Source: Actinomycetes bacterium
GTDB lineage: Bacteria; Actinomycetota; Actinomycetes; Streptosporangiales; Streptosporangiaceae
DNA length: 64,000 nt
Assembly: GCA_021792405.1 (NCBI GenBank)
Contig: JAJYUU010000002.1
Location: 1-64,000 of the forward strand
Direction: 5' to 3'
Part shown: in pieces, positions 28,820 to 37,503 of the stretch
Numbering within the stretch: position 1 is the stretch's first letter
How the letters are laid out: every line of letters starts with the position of its first letter
Notes under the pieces: generated by a model
Told to the model about the DNA's origin: nothing
The model's input: only the letters and a program-made list of their open reading frames with translations
The model's database searches: none
Translations under genes and position numbers: made by a program

Positions 28820-29898
28820 GCCCGGCCTCCGTTCCCGGCGGTTGCGGCGGTCGTGTCCAGCGGCGCGGCGGGCGGTCGCGAGACCGGGAGCACTGGGGTC
28901 AGCGCGAACTGCTGGCTGCGCAGCGCCCGAGCACGCTTCCGGTCGCCGCCGCGGCGGCTCAGCCCGGCCGCGCGCAACCGCGGGTTGATGAACTCGTCGA
29001 TGCCGAAGTTCAGCAGCACTAGCGACGTGCCCAGCAGGGCGACGGCGAGACCAGGCGGGATGTACCACCACCAGTACCCGGTCAGTTCCGCGTTGGCACC
29101 CTGGGCGTAGTAGAGGATGCCGCCCCAGCTCCAGTTGGGGTTGACCAGGCCGAGGAACGCCATCGCGGTATAGGTCCCCACCGCGTACAGCACGGTGAAC
29201 AGGAACGAGCTCGCGACGATCGGAGTCAGGTTGGGCAGGATTTCCGCGAAGATGATCCGGGACCGGCGCTCACCGATGATCTTGGCCGAGTCGACGTAGT
29301 CCCTGTTTCGCAGCGAAAGCGTCTGCGCGCGCAACACGCGGGCACCCCAGGCCCAGCCCGTTACCGAGATGATGAAGCCGATCAGGAAGAGGTCGTTGCT
29401 GCCCGTCTTCCCGAGAAAGCCGAACAGGATGACCAGCAGCGGCAGCGCGGGCATCACCAGGAAGATGTTGGCGAGCATGGACAGCAGGTCGTCCGCCAGG
29501 CCGCCGAGGTAGCCAGCGGTCACGCCGATGACCACCGAAAGCGCTGTGGCGATGACCCCGGCGATGAACGACACCAGCAGCATGTCGCTGCCGCCGGCCA
29601 GCAGCTGGGAGAACACGTCCTGCTGCAGGTTGGTAGTGCCTAGCCAGTGCGCGCTTGACGGCGGCAGCGGCACTGGCGAGTTGGCGAAGATCTGGTCCGG
29701 GCTGTACGGCGCGACCAGCGGCCCGATGACCGACAACAGCACGAAGAACGTCAGCATGGCCAGGCCCACGATGATCTTCGGTGAGCGGGGCAGCCGCAGC
29801 GCCCGCTGCCGCCGCCGAGGCGAGCCTGTGCCAAGCAGGGCGGCGCCTGGCACTGGCGCGCCGCCCGTGACCTGCTCGGTGCCGATGCCTACCGCCAT
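28816..29898 (-). CDS. Opp/Dpp-type ABC transporter permease (DppC-like)
   Basis: LGTTNLQQDVFSQLLAGGSDMLLVSF; RDYVDSAKIIGERRSRIIFAEILPNLTPIV. Confidence 0.95.
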   Translation of the reverse strand: MAVGIGTEQVTGGAPVPGAALLGTGSPRRRQRALRLPRSPKIIVGLAMLTFFVLLSVIGPLVAPYSPDQIFANSPVPLPPSSAHWLGTTNLQQDVFSQLLAGGSDMLLVSFIAGVIATALSVVIGVTAGYLGGLADDLLSMLANIFLVMPALPLLVILFGFLGKTGSNDLFLIGFIISVTGWAWGARVLRAQTLSLRNRDYVDSAKIIGERRSRIIFAEILPNLTPIVASSFLFTVLYAVGTYTAMAFLGLVNPNWSWGGILYYAQGANAELTGYWWWYIPPGLAVALLGTSLVLLNFGIDEFINPRLRAAGLSRRGGDRKRARALRSQQFALTPVLPVSRPPAAPLDTTAATAGNGGRA

Positions 29899-29901
29899 GG
29901 C

Positions 29902-30882
29902 TCAGGCCTCCTGCCGGGTACGCGGGTCGAGGAAGACATAGACGAAGTCGGCGATGAGGTTGGCCGCTAGTACCGCGAACGTGATGATCAGGAACAGGCC
30001 CTGCATCAGCTCGTAGTCGTTGTTCTGCACCGCCTGCAGCAGCAGCGAGCCGAGTCCCGGATAGCTGAACACGATCTCGGTCAGCAACGCGCCAGATACG
30101 ATGAAGCCGATCGCCAGCGCGAATCCGGAGACGCTCGGCAAGATCGCGTTGCGGGCGGCATACCAGATCACCCGGCGTTTCGGGAGTCCCTTCGCGGCGG
30201 CGATCAGCACGTAGTCCTCGTCCATCGTGGTGAGCATCACGTTGCGCATGCCCACGATCCAGCCGGCCGCAGAGGCGACGACGATCGTCAGCCCGGGCAG
30301 CAGCGAGTGGTCGAGCACGTCGCTGATGTATGTCCAGTTGAAGGCCGGGAAGTCGGTGGCGTTGGCGGCCCGTGCGGTCGGGAACCAGCCGAGCGTGACG
30401 GCGAACACGTCGATGGCCAGGAACGCGAGGAAGAAGTACGGCGCCGCCTGGAAGAACGTGACTACCGGCAGCAGGTTATCCAGCCAGCTACCGCGCTTCC
30501 AGGCGACGATCGCGCCGATCGCGGTACCGAGCACGAAGCTGATCAGCGTAGCGACACCGACCAGTCCGAGTGTGTACGGCAGCGCCTGCCGGATGACAGT
30601 GCTGACCGGCTCGAACGCGTTAGCGGTCGAAACGCCGAGGTTGCCATGCAGCACGTTGTTCCAGAAGTGTGTGTACTGGCCCCACAGGCTCGCGCTGGTG
30701 TTGACGCCGAACTGCAAGTCCAGGGCGTGGATGGTGGCTGGCGTGATGGTCACGCCCTGCATCTTGGACAAGATCGCGTCCACCGGGTTGCCGGGAATCA
30801 TCCGCGGAATCAGGAAGTCCAGGCTGATCGCTATGGCTGCAGTAACTAGGTAGAAGAACAGCCGCCGGGCTATCACCAGCAT
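29902..30882 (-). CDS. Opp/Dpp-type ABC transporter permease (DppB-like)
   Basis: DEDYVLIAAAKGLPKRRVIWYAARNAILPSV. Confidence 0.95.
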   Translation of the reverse strand: MLVIARRLFFYLVTAAIAISLDFLIPRMIPGNPVDAILSKMQGVTITPATIHALDLQFGVNTSASLWGQYTHFWNNVLHGNLGVSTANAFEPVSTVIRQALPYTLGLVGVATLISFVLGTAIGAIVAWKRGSWLDNLLPVVTFFQAAPYFFLAFLAIDVFAVTLGWFPTARAANATDFPAFNWTYISDVLDHSLLPGLTIVVASAAGWIVGMRNVMLTTMDEDYVLIAAAKGLPKRRVIWYAARNAILPSVSGFALAIGFIVSGALLTEIVFSYPGLGSLLLQAVQNNDYELMQGLFLIITFAVLAANLIADFVYVFLDPRTRQEA

Positions 30883-31992
30883 CTATCCGGCCTCCTGTGC
30901 ATTACGCGGTACCAAGAGCTGCGGGTCGCAACCGCAGCTTCGCCGCCGGACGAGCTGGGTCGGCAGCGCAATGTCCTGGCCACGGACACCGGAGCCGTCT
31001 CCGCAGATCATGGAGTACAACGTCTCGAACGCGGTGGCGCCGAGGTCCTGGATGGACTGCCGGACGCTGGTGAGCTGCGGACGGAGGTGTCGTGCTACCG
31101 GCATGTCGTCGAATCCGGTGACAGCCACGTCACCGGGAACGGAGATGCCGTGCTGGGCGAGGGCGTGCAGCACGCCGATGGCGGACTGGTCGTTCGCGCA
31201 GACGATCGCGCGGGGGAGCCGGGTGCCTGCCGCGATCAGGCGCTCGATTGCGGCCGCGCCGCCCGCCGCCTGGTAGCCGCCCTGCCACGCGTCGCCCGCC
31301 TGAAGCGTCACACCCGCGGACCGGGCTTCGTCGGCGAGCGCGCGACCGCGGGTGATGCTGTCTGGGCTGCCCTCGTGGCCGGCCAGGTAGGCCAGCGTGC
31401 GGTAGCCGTGGTCGTGGATCAGGTGCCGTGCCACGGCCCGCATGCCGCTGTCGTTGTCGCCGTGGACGTTCGCCGTCGTGGCGGTCGGCAGGCCGGCCAG
31501 CGTGACGACGGGAAGCTGCCGGGCGAGCCGGTCGAGCTGATCAGGGTCCAGTACCCGGTCGTGCAGGATGATCCCGTCGCTCTTGCGGGCGAGCGCGAAG
31601 ATGCGGCTGCCCGCGTTCGCCTCGTCCAGGTCGACTGACCTGATCAGCAGGTCGAAGCCATGCCGCTGGGCGACGATCTCCATGCCGCGGTTGATCATGT
31701 CGGGGAACTGGAGGTTCTCGTCCTCGTCGGTGAACAGGCTGCCGTCAAGCCATTGCGGCCGCCGGACGATCACGCCGACCACTTCCTTGAGCCGGGCGCT
31801 CAGCGCCCGCGCAGCGCCGTCAGGCACGAAGCCGAGCTCGGCCACGGCCGCCAGCACCCGCTGCCTGGTATCGGCGCGCGGGTTGCCCTGGTCGTTGAGC
31901 ACGCGTGAGACCGAGGCAATGGACACCCCAGCAGCCCTGGCCACGTCATAGATCGTGGGCGGCTGGTTGCCGGCGCTGGCCTCTTGGCTCAC
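30883..31992 (-). CDS. LacI family transcriptional regulator (beta-glucoside operon)
   Basis: TIYDVARAAGVSIASVSRVLNDQGNPRADTRQRV; GTG start with SD ggagga; immediately upstream of permease. Confidence 0.95.
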   Translation of the reverse strand: MSQEASAGNQPPTIYDVARAAGVSIASVSRVLNDQGNPRADTRQRVLAAVAELGFVPDGAARALSARLKEVVGVIVRRPQWLDGSLFTDEDENLQFPDMINRGMEIVAQRHGFDLLIRSVDLDEANAGSRIFALARKSDGIILHDRVLDPDQLDRLARQLPVVTLAGLPTATTANVHGDNDSGMRAVARHLIHDHGYRTLAYLAGHEGSPDSITRGRALADEARSAGVTLQAGDAWQGGYQAAGGAAAIERLIAAGTRLPRAIVCANDQSAIGVLHALAQHGISVPGDVAVTGFDDMPVARHLRPQLTSVRQSIQDLGATAFETLYSMICGDGSGVRGQDIALPTQLVRRRSCGCDPQLLVPRNAQEAG

Positions 31993-32029
31993 ACGTCCTC
32001 CGTTAGTCGAGGCACTAGGGCCGTTCGAA

Positions 32030-32041
32030 GTAAGCGCTTAC
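32030..32041. promoter_or_regulatory. LacI-family operator GTAAGCGCTTAC (perfect 12-bp palindrome)
   Basis: 38 bp upstream of the lacI start codon. Confidence 0.8.
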
Positions 32042-32058
32042 CCGAGGTGGCTTTAATT

Positions 32059-32082
32059 GCCCCGGCGACTCATCGCCGGGGC
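32059..32082. other. Perfect hairpin GCCCCGGCGA-ctca-TCGCCGGGGC between two LacI operators
   Basis: 10-bp perfect stem, 4-nt loop. Confidence 0.85.
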
Positions 32083-32095
32083 TGTCAGCCCAGAA

Positions 32096-32107
32096 GAAAG
32101 CGCTTAC
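32096..32107. promoter_or_regulatory. Second LacI-family operator GAAAGCGCTTAC
   Basis: 11/12 match to first operator; centres 66 bp apart. Confidence 0.75.
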
Positions 32108-32167
32108 TTGAACAACTGCCAGGAGACTACGGCGACCAGCCGAGGGCTACAAGACCATGAGGCAACC

Positions 32168-32183
32168 GTTACGTTAACGTAAC
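32168..32183. promoter_or_regulatory. Perfect 16-bp palindrome GTTACGTTAACGTAAC (regulator binding site, unknown regulator)
   Basis: Self-complementary over 16 bp. Confidence 0.65.
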
Positions 32184-32299
32184 ATTCAAGTTGACTCCAT
32201 GTTTCGGCCTGGTGCGCCCTGCGGCCCGCCGACGCCGCACCGGCGCCAGGGCGGTTAGCGGTAAATTCTTTAGCCCAAAACGGTGCAACATCCTTCGCC

Positions 32300-32430
32300 T
32301 TAGGTGGTACCGGCCTCGATGACGGCCGCGCGCTGGCCGAGGTCCCGCAGCCGGTACAACTAGTACAGGCCGGCCGGGCAGCCCCGACGACGATGGCCTC
32401 GAGGCAATCCCGGCCGGACCGGTCTGTCAT
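32300..32430 (-). pseudogene. N-terminal relic of a Baeyer-Villiger/flavin monooxygenase-like FAD protein
   Basis: Reverse strand reads LEAIVVGA in one frame then GPAGLY*LYRLRDLGQRAAVIEAGTT* in the adjacent frame; ATGA overlap with esterase stop. Confidence 0.7.
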
Positions 32431-33371
32431 TCCCCCGCCTGCTCGCGCAGCTGGCGGTCCAGCTGCTCGGTCACGTAGCCGATAGCCTCTGCGCTGCCCG
32501 GCAGCAGCCCGACCATGGTGAAGAAGCCGTGCATCTGACCGGCGAACCGGCGCTGCTCGACCGGCACGCCCGCGGCCCGGAGCCGGCCGGCGTAGGCCTC
32601 CCCTTCGGCGCGCAGCGGATCGTGCTCGGCCGTCAGCACGATCGCCGGCGCGAGTCCCGACAGGTCAGTGGCGCGGTTCGGGGACGCGTCCGGGTTGAGG
32701 CGGCTCACCGGGTCGGGGGCGTAGTGGTCCCAGAACCACACCATCGACTCGCGCGTCAGCAGCAGCTGGTTCTCCGGGTCGGTGTAGGTGTCGGTATCCA
32801 GGTCGGCGTCGGTGACCGGGTAGACGAGCACCTGGCTGGCGATCTTAGGGCGGCCGGCGTCCCGCGCCTTCTGCGCGGCGACTGCGGCCAGGTTCCCGCC
32901 GGCACTGTCACCCATCACCACCAGGGGAACGGGCGTTCCGGCGATCTCGCTCATATGCTCGTCCGCCCATTGCAGCGCGGTCCAGGCGTCGTCGGCTGCT
33001 GCCGGGTACCTATGCTCGGGCGCCAGCCGGTAATCGACGTTGACTACCGCGGCGTGCAGCATGTTGGCCAGTTTGCGGGTCAGGTGGTCGGACTCCTCGA
33101 TGTTGCCGATCACCCAGCCGCCGCCGTGGTAGTAGACCACGAGCGCGCGGATCTCGCCGTCGGGCACCAGCACCCGCAGCGTGATGTGGCCGCCGCCGGG
33201 CACCGGGACCTGCTCGTCGTAGGATTTTCCTACCTCGGGACCGGGCCCGAACAAGTCGCGCAGCGCGGCGGTGAAGCCGCGAGCTTCCTCAGGCGTCATC
33301 TCATGCAGCGGCTTGGCGCCGCTGTCGGCTAGCTGGCTGAGGAAACCCGCCGTCGCTTCGTCGATCGCCAT
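32427..33371 (-). CDS. HSL-type alpha/beta hydrolase (esterase)
   Basis: VYYHGGGWVIGN, VMGDSAGGNLAA. Confidence 0.95.
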   Translation of the reverse strand: MAIDEATAGFLSQLADSGAKPLHEMTPEEARGFTAALRDLFGPGPEVGKSYDEQVPVPGGGHITLRVLVPDGEIRALVVYYHGGGWVIGNIEESDHLTRKLANMLHAAVVNVDYRLAPEHRYPAAADDAWTALQWADEHMSEIAGTPVPLVVMGDSAGGNLAAVAAQKARDAGRPKIASQVLVYPVTDADLDTDTYTDPENQLLLTRESMVWFWDHYAPDPVSRLNPDASPNRATDLSGLAPAIVLTAEHDPLRAEGEAYAGRLRAAGVPVEQRRFAGQMHGFFTMVGLLPGSAEAIGYVTEQLDRQLREQAGE

Positions 33372-33572
33372 GCTTGCTGCCTCCGCGGTTCGTCGCGTGC
33401 TGATCCCGGACTGGCGGCCCGGCGGAAGCACTGGCAGCGGCGATGGTGCGGTGCGGCCGCCCAGCCCTGGCCCGCCCTGGCCCGCCCTCTGGCGACGGTA
33501 CTACCGCCTGCTACCGCCAGCAATAGCCGCCCGCCGGGGCCGCAAGCGGCTGCGGCAACCCTGGGCTTCGGC

Positions 33573-35024
33573 CTAGCCAGGAGGGGCGAGCGTCAGTGCG
33601 GGTGCACAGTCCGGCAGCCTCGCGGCGTGGCCGGTGGCTGACTCGAAGGCGCGGGCTACCGTGAGCAGGTCCCAGTCGCCCCGGCGGCAGCCGACCAGCT
33701 GCAGCCCGACCGGCAGGCCCGTCCGGGTGAAACCCGCGGGCACGCTGATGGCCGGCAGGCCGGTGGCCGAGATCAGGTAGCACGACGCCATCCAGTCCAG
33801 GTACGTCCGCAGCGGCTGGCCGTTGATCTCGTGCACCCAGTCGAGTGTCACGTCGAACGGCGCGACCTGGGTGACCGGGCAGGCAAGTACGTCAAAGTCG
33901 GCGAAGAACGCGCTGATCCGCTCGGCCAGCCCGGCGCGCAGCACTGTCGCCCGGCTGAGGTCGGCGGTGGCGAGCTCGAGGCCGCGCTGGGTGTTCCAGC
34001 TGACGTTCGGGCCGACCAGGTCCGGATGCCCGGCCACCAGCCCGGCGCGGAACGTCGCGAAGGCGAAGGCCCGGAAGGTGCGGAACACCTCGTCGGCACC
34101 GGCCAGGTCGGGCGTGGCGTCGGTGACGCTGCCGCCAAGTCCGGCCAGGACGTGCCGCGCGGGAGCGAGCGCCTCGAGCACGTCGGGCTCGACCGGCAGG
34201 CCGAGATCGGGACTCCAGGCGATCCGCAGCCCGGTCAGATCCCGGTCGAGCAGCGTGCCGATCTGCGCGGGGCTGGCTATCGCCGGCGGCGGCTGGTCCA
34301 GGGCCAGCGGAACCCGCGGGTCGGGGCCGGCCAGGACAGTCAGCAGCAGCGCCGTGTCCGCGACCGTGCGTCCCATTGGCCCGGCCACCGCGAACTGGTC
34401 GGCGACATCGGCCAGCGGCCAGTCCGGCACCCGGCCCGGGCTCGGGCGCAGCCCGACGACGTTGCAGAAACTGGCCGGGTTGCGCAGCGATCCGCCCAGG
34501 TCACTGCCGTCGGCCAGGGCGACGAAGCGGGCAGCGAGCGCGGCCGCCGCGCCGCCACTGCTGCCGCCAGCGCTACGGCCCAGCTGATAAGGGTTGCGGG
34601 TGGCGCCGAACACCGGGTTGACGGTGTGCGAGCCGGCGCCGAACTCCGGCACGTTGGTCTTGCCCAGGCTGATCGCCCCCGCCCGCGCCATCCGCTGCAC
34701 GACGAGCGCGTCGCGCTGCGGCACGTTGCTCGCGAACAACGGCGAGCCGTAGGTCGTCCGGACGCCCGCGGTGTCGGCCAGGTCCTTGTGCGCCACCGGC
34801 AGCCCGTGCAGCAGGCCCAGCGGGCCGCCGCGGGCGGCCGTCTCGTCGGCTTCGGCGGCCCGTGCCATCGCCGCCTCGAACGTGCGGGTGACGATGGCGT
34901 TGATGGCCGGGTCGAACGCCTCGATGCGGGCGATGTGCGCCGAGATCACCTCGCGTGCCGACACCTCACGGCGGCGCAGCAGCTCAGCAAGCGCGACGGC
35001 ATCCTGCAGGCACAGATCGGTCAC
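33573..35024 (-). CDS. Amidase signature family amidase
   Basis: GRSAGGSSGGAAAALAARFVALADGSDLGGSLRNPA. Confidence 0.95.
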   Translation of the reverse strand: MTDLCLQDAVALAELLRRREVSAREVISAHIARIEAFDPAINAIVTRTFEAAMARAAEADETAARGGPLGLLHGLPVAHKDLADTAGVRTTYGSPLFASNVPQRDALVVQRMARAGAISLGKTNVPEFGAGSHTVNPVFGATRNPYQLGRSAGGSSGGAAAALAARFVALADGSDLGGSLRNPASFCNVVGLRPSPGRVPDWPLADVADQFAVAGPMGRTVADTALLLTVLAGPDPRVPLALDQPPPAIASPAQIGTLLDRDLTGLRIAWSPDLGLPVEPDVLEALAPARHVLAGLGGSVTDATPDLAGADEVFRTFRAFAFATFRAGLVAGHPDLVGPNVSWNTQRGLELATADLSRATVLRAGLAERISAFFADFDVLACPVTQVAPFDVTLDWVHEINGQPLRTYLDWMASCYLISATGLPAISVPAGFTRTGLPVGLQLVGCRRGDWDLLTVARAFESATGHAARLPDCAPALTLAPPG

Positions 35025-35065
35025 GCAGCCACCGTAGACGAATGCTGGCCGGGCAGGTACTGGTG

Positions 35066-36802
35066 TCAGGCGAGCAGGTACCGGCGGGACATCGGCACGG
35101 TGGCGGCCGGCGGCGCTGCCAGTATCCGGCCTCCCAGGCTGACAGTGCCATCGGCCGGGTCGACATCGACCTGCGGACAGGCGCGCCCGGCGATCAGGTC
35201 GCCCCGCCGGACCGAGCGCGTGCCGTGCACTGCGGCGAAGCGCCGTCTGCTGCCGATCTTGCCGGCGACGCCGTCGTCCAGTGCCGCTTGCGAGACGAAG
35301 GTCACCGAGAGGGAGGGCGGCGCGTTACCCAGGCCGCCCCAGTGGGCACCGTAGCGGCGCGGCTCGGCGCCCTCAACCGACGCGTTTCCCTCGCCGATGG
35401 CGCCCCAGGCGAAGTGGCCGGATTTCAGGATCAGCTCCGGGCGCACGCCGAAGAAGGCAGGACGCCAGAGGACGATGTCGGCCAGCCTTCCGGGTGCCAG
35501 CGTGCCGACCTCGGCCGCGATCCCGTGCGTCAGCGCCGGCTCGATCGTGTACTTGGCGAGGTAGCGCAGGATGCGCTCGTTGTCGTCGGGGCCCAGGCCA
35601 TCGTCGCGCAGTGAGCCTGGCCGCCGCGGGGCTAGCCGCGCGACGGCGGGGCCGTCCGGCCAGCCTGCCCCGGCCTCGGTCGCCCGCCACGCCTTCATGG
35701 CATGGGCGAGCTGCCAGGTGCGGCGCACGGTCTCGCCGATCCGGCCCATTCCCTGGGAGTCGCTGTTGATGATGGCGATCGCGCCGAGGTCGTGCAGTGG
35801 CCCTTCGGCAGCCATCGTCGGCGGATGCACCCGCTCGGCCGCCAGGAGGCGGTCGCCCGGGTCGGTTCCGGAGCCGCCGTGCACGGCGATGATCATCTCG
35901 GGGTGCTCGGCGGCGGCGTGCAGGCCGTACGGGATGGTCGGCGTGGTCGACGAGCAGATGACGTTCGGCTCGCGGACGAGACCAATCAGGTCCGGAATGT
36001 GCCCGCCGCCGGAGCCCTCGACGTGGTAGGCGTGAATGGCGCGGCCGCCGATCGCGGCGACAGTGTCCTGCAGCTCGCACGACTCGTTGAGCCCGTCGGT
36101 GTGCAGCGCGACTGCGACGTCGTGGGAGTCGGCGAGGCGCAGCACCCCGTCGACGATCTCCGGGTAGGCTCCCCAGTCTTCGTGGATCTTGAGGCCGACG
36201 GCGCCTGCCGTCAGCACCCTCTCGAGCGCCGCGGGCGCCTCGGTTCTCGCGCTGGCCTGCAGTCCGAGGTTGACCGGCAGCTGCTCGAACGCGCGGAGCG
36301 TGGCGCTCATCGCGGCCGGCGGTTCCTCGAAGCCGGCGGTGATCAGGGTGGTGACTCCGGCGCTGAGCGCGACCGGGACCAGCCGCGGCGTGATGAGGTG
36401 GACGTGCGAGTCGACGGCGCCCGCGGTGGCGATGAGCCCGTAACCCATGATCGGCAGCGTGTTCGGCCCGATCGTCATGTCCACGCCGGCCGTGATGTCG
36501 GGGTTCCCGGCCCGGCCGATGCCCACGATGCGCCCGCCGGAGATGCCGATGCTGGCCTTCACCACGCCGAGCAGCGGATCAACGACGAGTACGCCGGCGA
36601 TCAGCACGTCAAGCTCGCTCGCGGAGGTCGCGCTGTCCTGCTGCGTCATCCGGGACCGGATGTTCTTGGCGTACCCCCAGATCGGCTCGTCACCGTAGCC
36701 GACGTCGTCGGCTTCCACCCGCAGCCACAGATCGGTGTCCGCGAGACGGACGCGGTCACCGGTCGTCGGGCCGAACCTCAGGCTGTAGGCATCCTGGCGC
36801 AT
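35066..36802 (-). CDS. ureC: Urease alpha subunit-like protein (divergent)
   Basis: FGPTTGDRVRLADTDLW, DSHVHLI, GLKIHEDWG, VALHTDGLNE, GSGGGHIPD, INSDSQGMGR: all six Ni-ligand positions retained. Confidence 0.93.
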   Translation of the reverse strand: MRQDAYSLRFGPTTGDRVRLADTDLWLRVEADDVGYGDEPIWGYAKNIRSRMTQQDSATSASELDVLIAGVLVVDPLLGVVKASIGISGGRIVGIGRAGNPDITAGVDMTIGPNTLPIMGYGLIATAGAVDSHVHLITPRLVPVALSAGVTTLITAGFEEPPAAMSATLRAFEQLPVNLGLQASARTEAPAALERVLTAGAVGLKIHEDWGAYPEIVDGVLRLADSHDVAVALHTDGLNESCELQDTVAAIGGRAIHAYHVEGSGGGHIPDLIGLVREPNVICSSTTPTIPYGLHAAAEHPEMIIAVHGGSGTDPGDRLLAAERVHPPTMAAEGPLHDLGAIAIINSDSQGMGRIGETVRRTWQLAHAMKAWRATEAGAGWPDGPAVARLAPRRPGSLRDDGLGPDDNERILRYLAKYTIEPALTHGIAAEVGTLAPGRLADIVLWRPAFFGVRPELILKSGHFAWGAIGEGNASVEGAEPRRYGAHWGGLGNAPPSLSVTFVSQAALDDGVAGKIGSRRRFAAVHGTRSVRRGDLIAGRACPQVDVDPADGTVSLGGRILAAPPAATVPMSRRYLLA

Positions 36803-36813
36803 GCCGGCCCTGC

Positions 36814-37434
36814 TCAGGACGGCCCGGCGACGGTGGTCACGGACTCGGAGCCGAAGGGCACGAGGTTGACCTCCTTGGTCTCGCCGGGCGCCCAGCGAAC
36901 CGACGCGCCGGCCGGTATGTCCAGCCGGTAACCTGCCGCCGCGGCGCGGTCGAACTCGAGCCGGGCGTTGACGCGCCAGAACGGGTAATGCGACGACACC
37001 CGGATCGGCTTGGCCGAGGAACTGGTCACCCGGATCCGCAGCCCGGGCTGACCCGGGGTGAGCGGGATCTCACCGGCGGGCACCCGGATCTCGCCCGGCC
37101 GGCCGATGTCTCCTGGCTGACTGGCAGGGCCGGGGCCGACCGGGTCGCGCAGTACTGCCAGGCGCATCCCGTCCTCGAGCAGTACTTCGATCCTGATCTC
37201 CGCTACCAGGGCAGGCACCCCGTCCAGCACCTCGTCCGGCCCGACGGCTGACCGGCCGGCCGCGAGAACGGCGTCAAGCGACGCGCCCGCCCGGGCAGCG
37301 CGGTGCATCTCGTCGCAGATCAGCGCGGTCGCCTCCGGCGCATTGAGCTTGATGCCGTCGCCTCGGGTGCGGCGGGCCAGCTCGGCGGCCGCGAAGATGC
37401 GCAGCCGGTCTTCCTCGGTCGGGCTCAGGTACAT
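36814..37434 (-). CDS. ureAB: Urease gamma-beta fusion subunit
   Basis: YLSPTEEDRLRIFAAAELARRTRGDGIKLNAPEATALICDEMHRAAR (gamma) fused to GEIRVPAGEIPLTPGQPGLRIRVTSSSAKPIRVSSHYPFWRVNARLEFDRAAAAGYRLDIPAGASVRWAPGETKEVNLVPFG (beta). Confidence 0.93.
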   Translation of the reverse strand: MYLSPTEEDRLRIFAAAELARRTRGDGIKLNAPEATALICDEMHRAARAGASLDAVLAAGRSAVGPDEVLDGVPALVAEIRIEVLLEDGMRLAVLRDPVGPGPASQPGDIGRPGEIRVPAGEIPLTPGQPGLRIRVTSSSAKPIRVSSHYPFWRVNARLEFDRAAAAGYRLDIPAGASVRWAPGETKEVNLVPFGSESVTTVAGPS

Positions 37435-37503
37435 GCCACTCCTGGCTGTCGCCGCTGACGCGCTCGCCCTGAGTTTAGGACGGCCAGCAGGCACAATGAC
37501 GCC

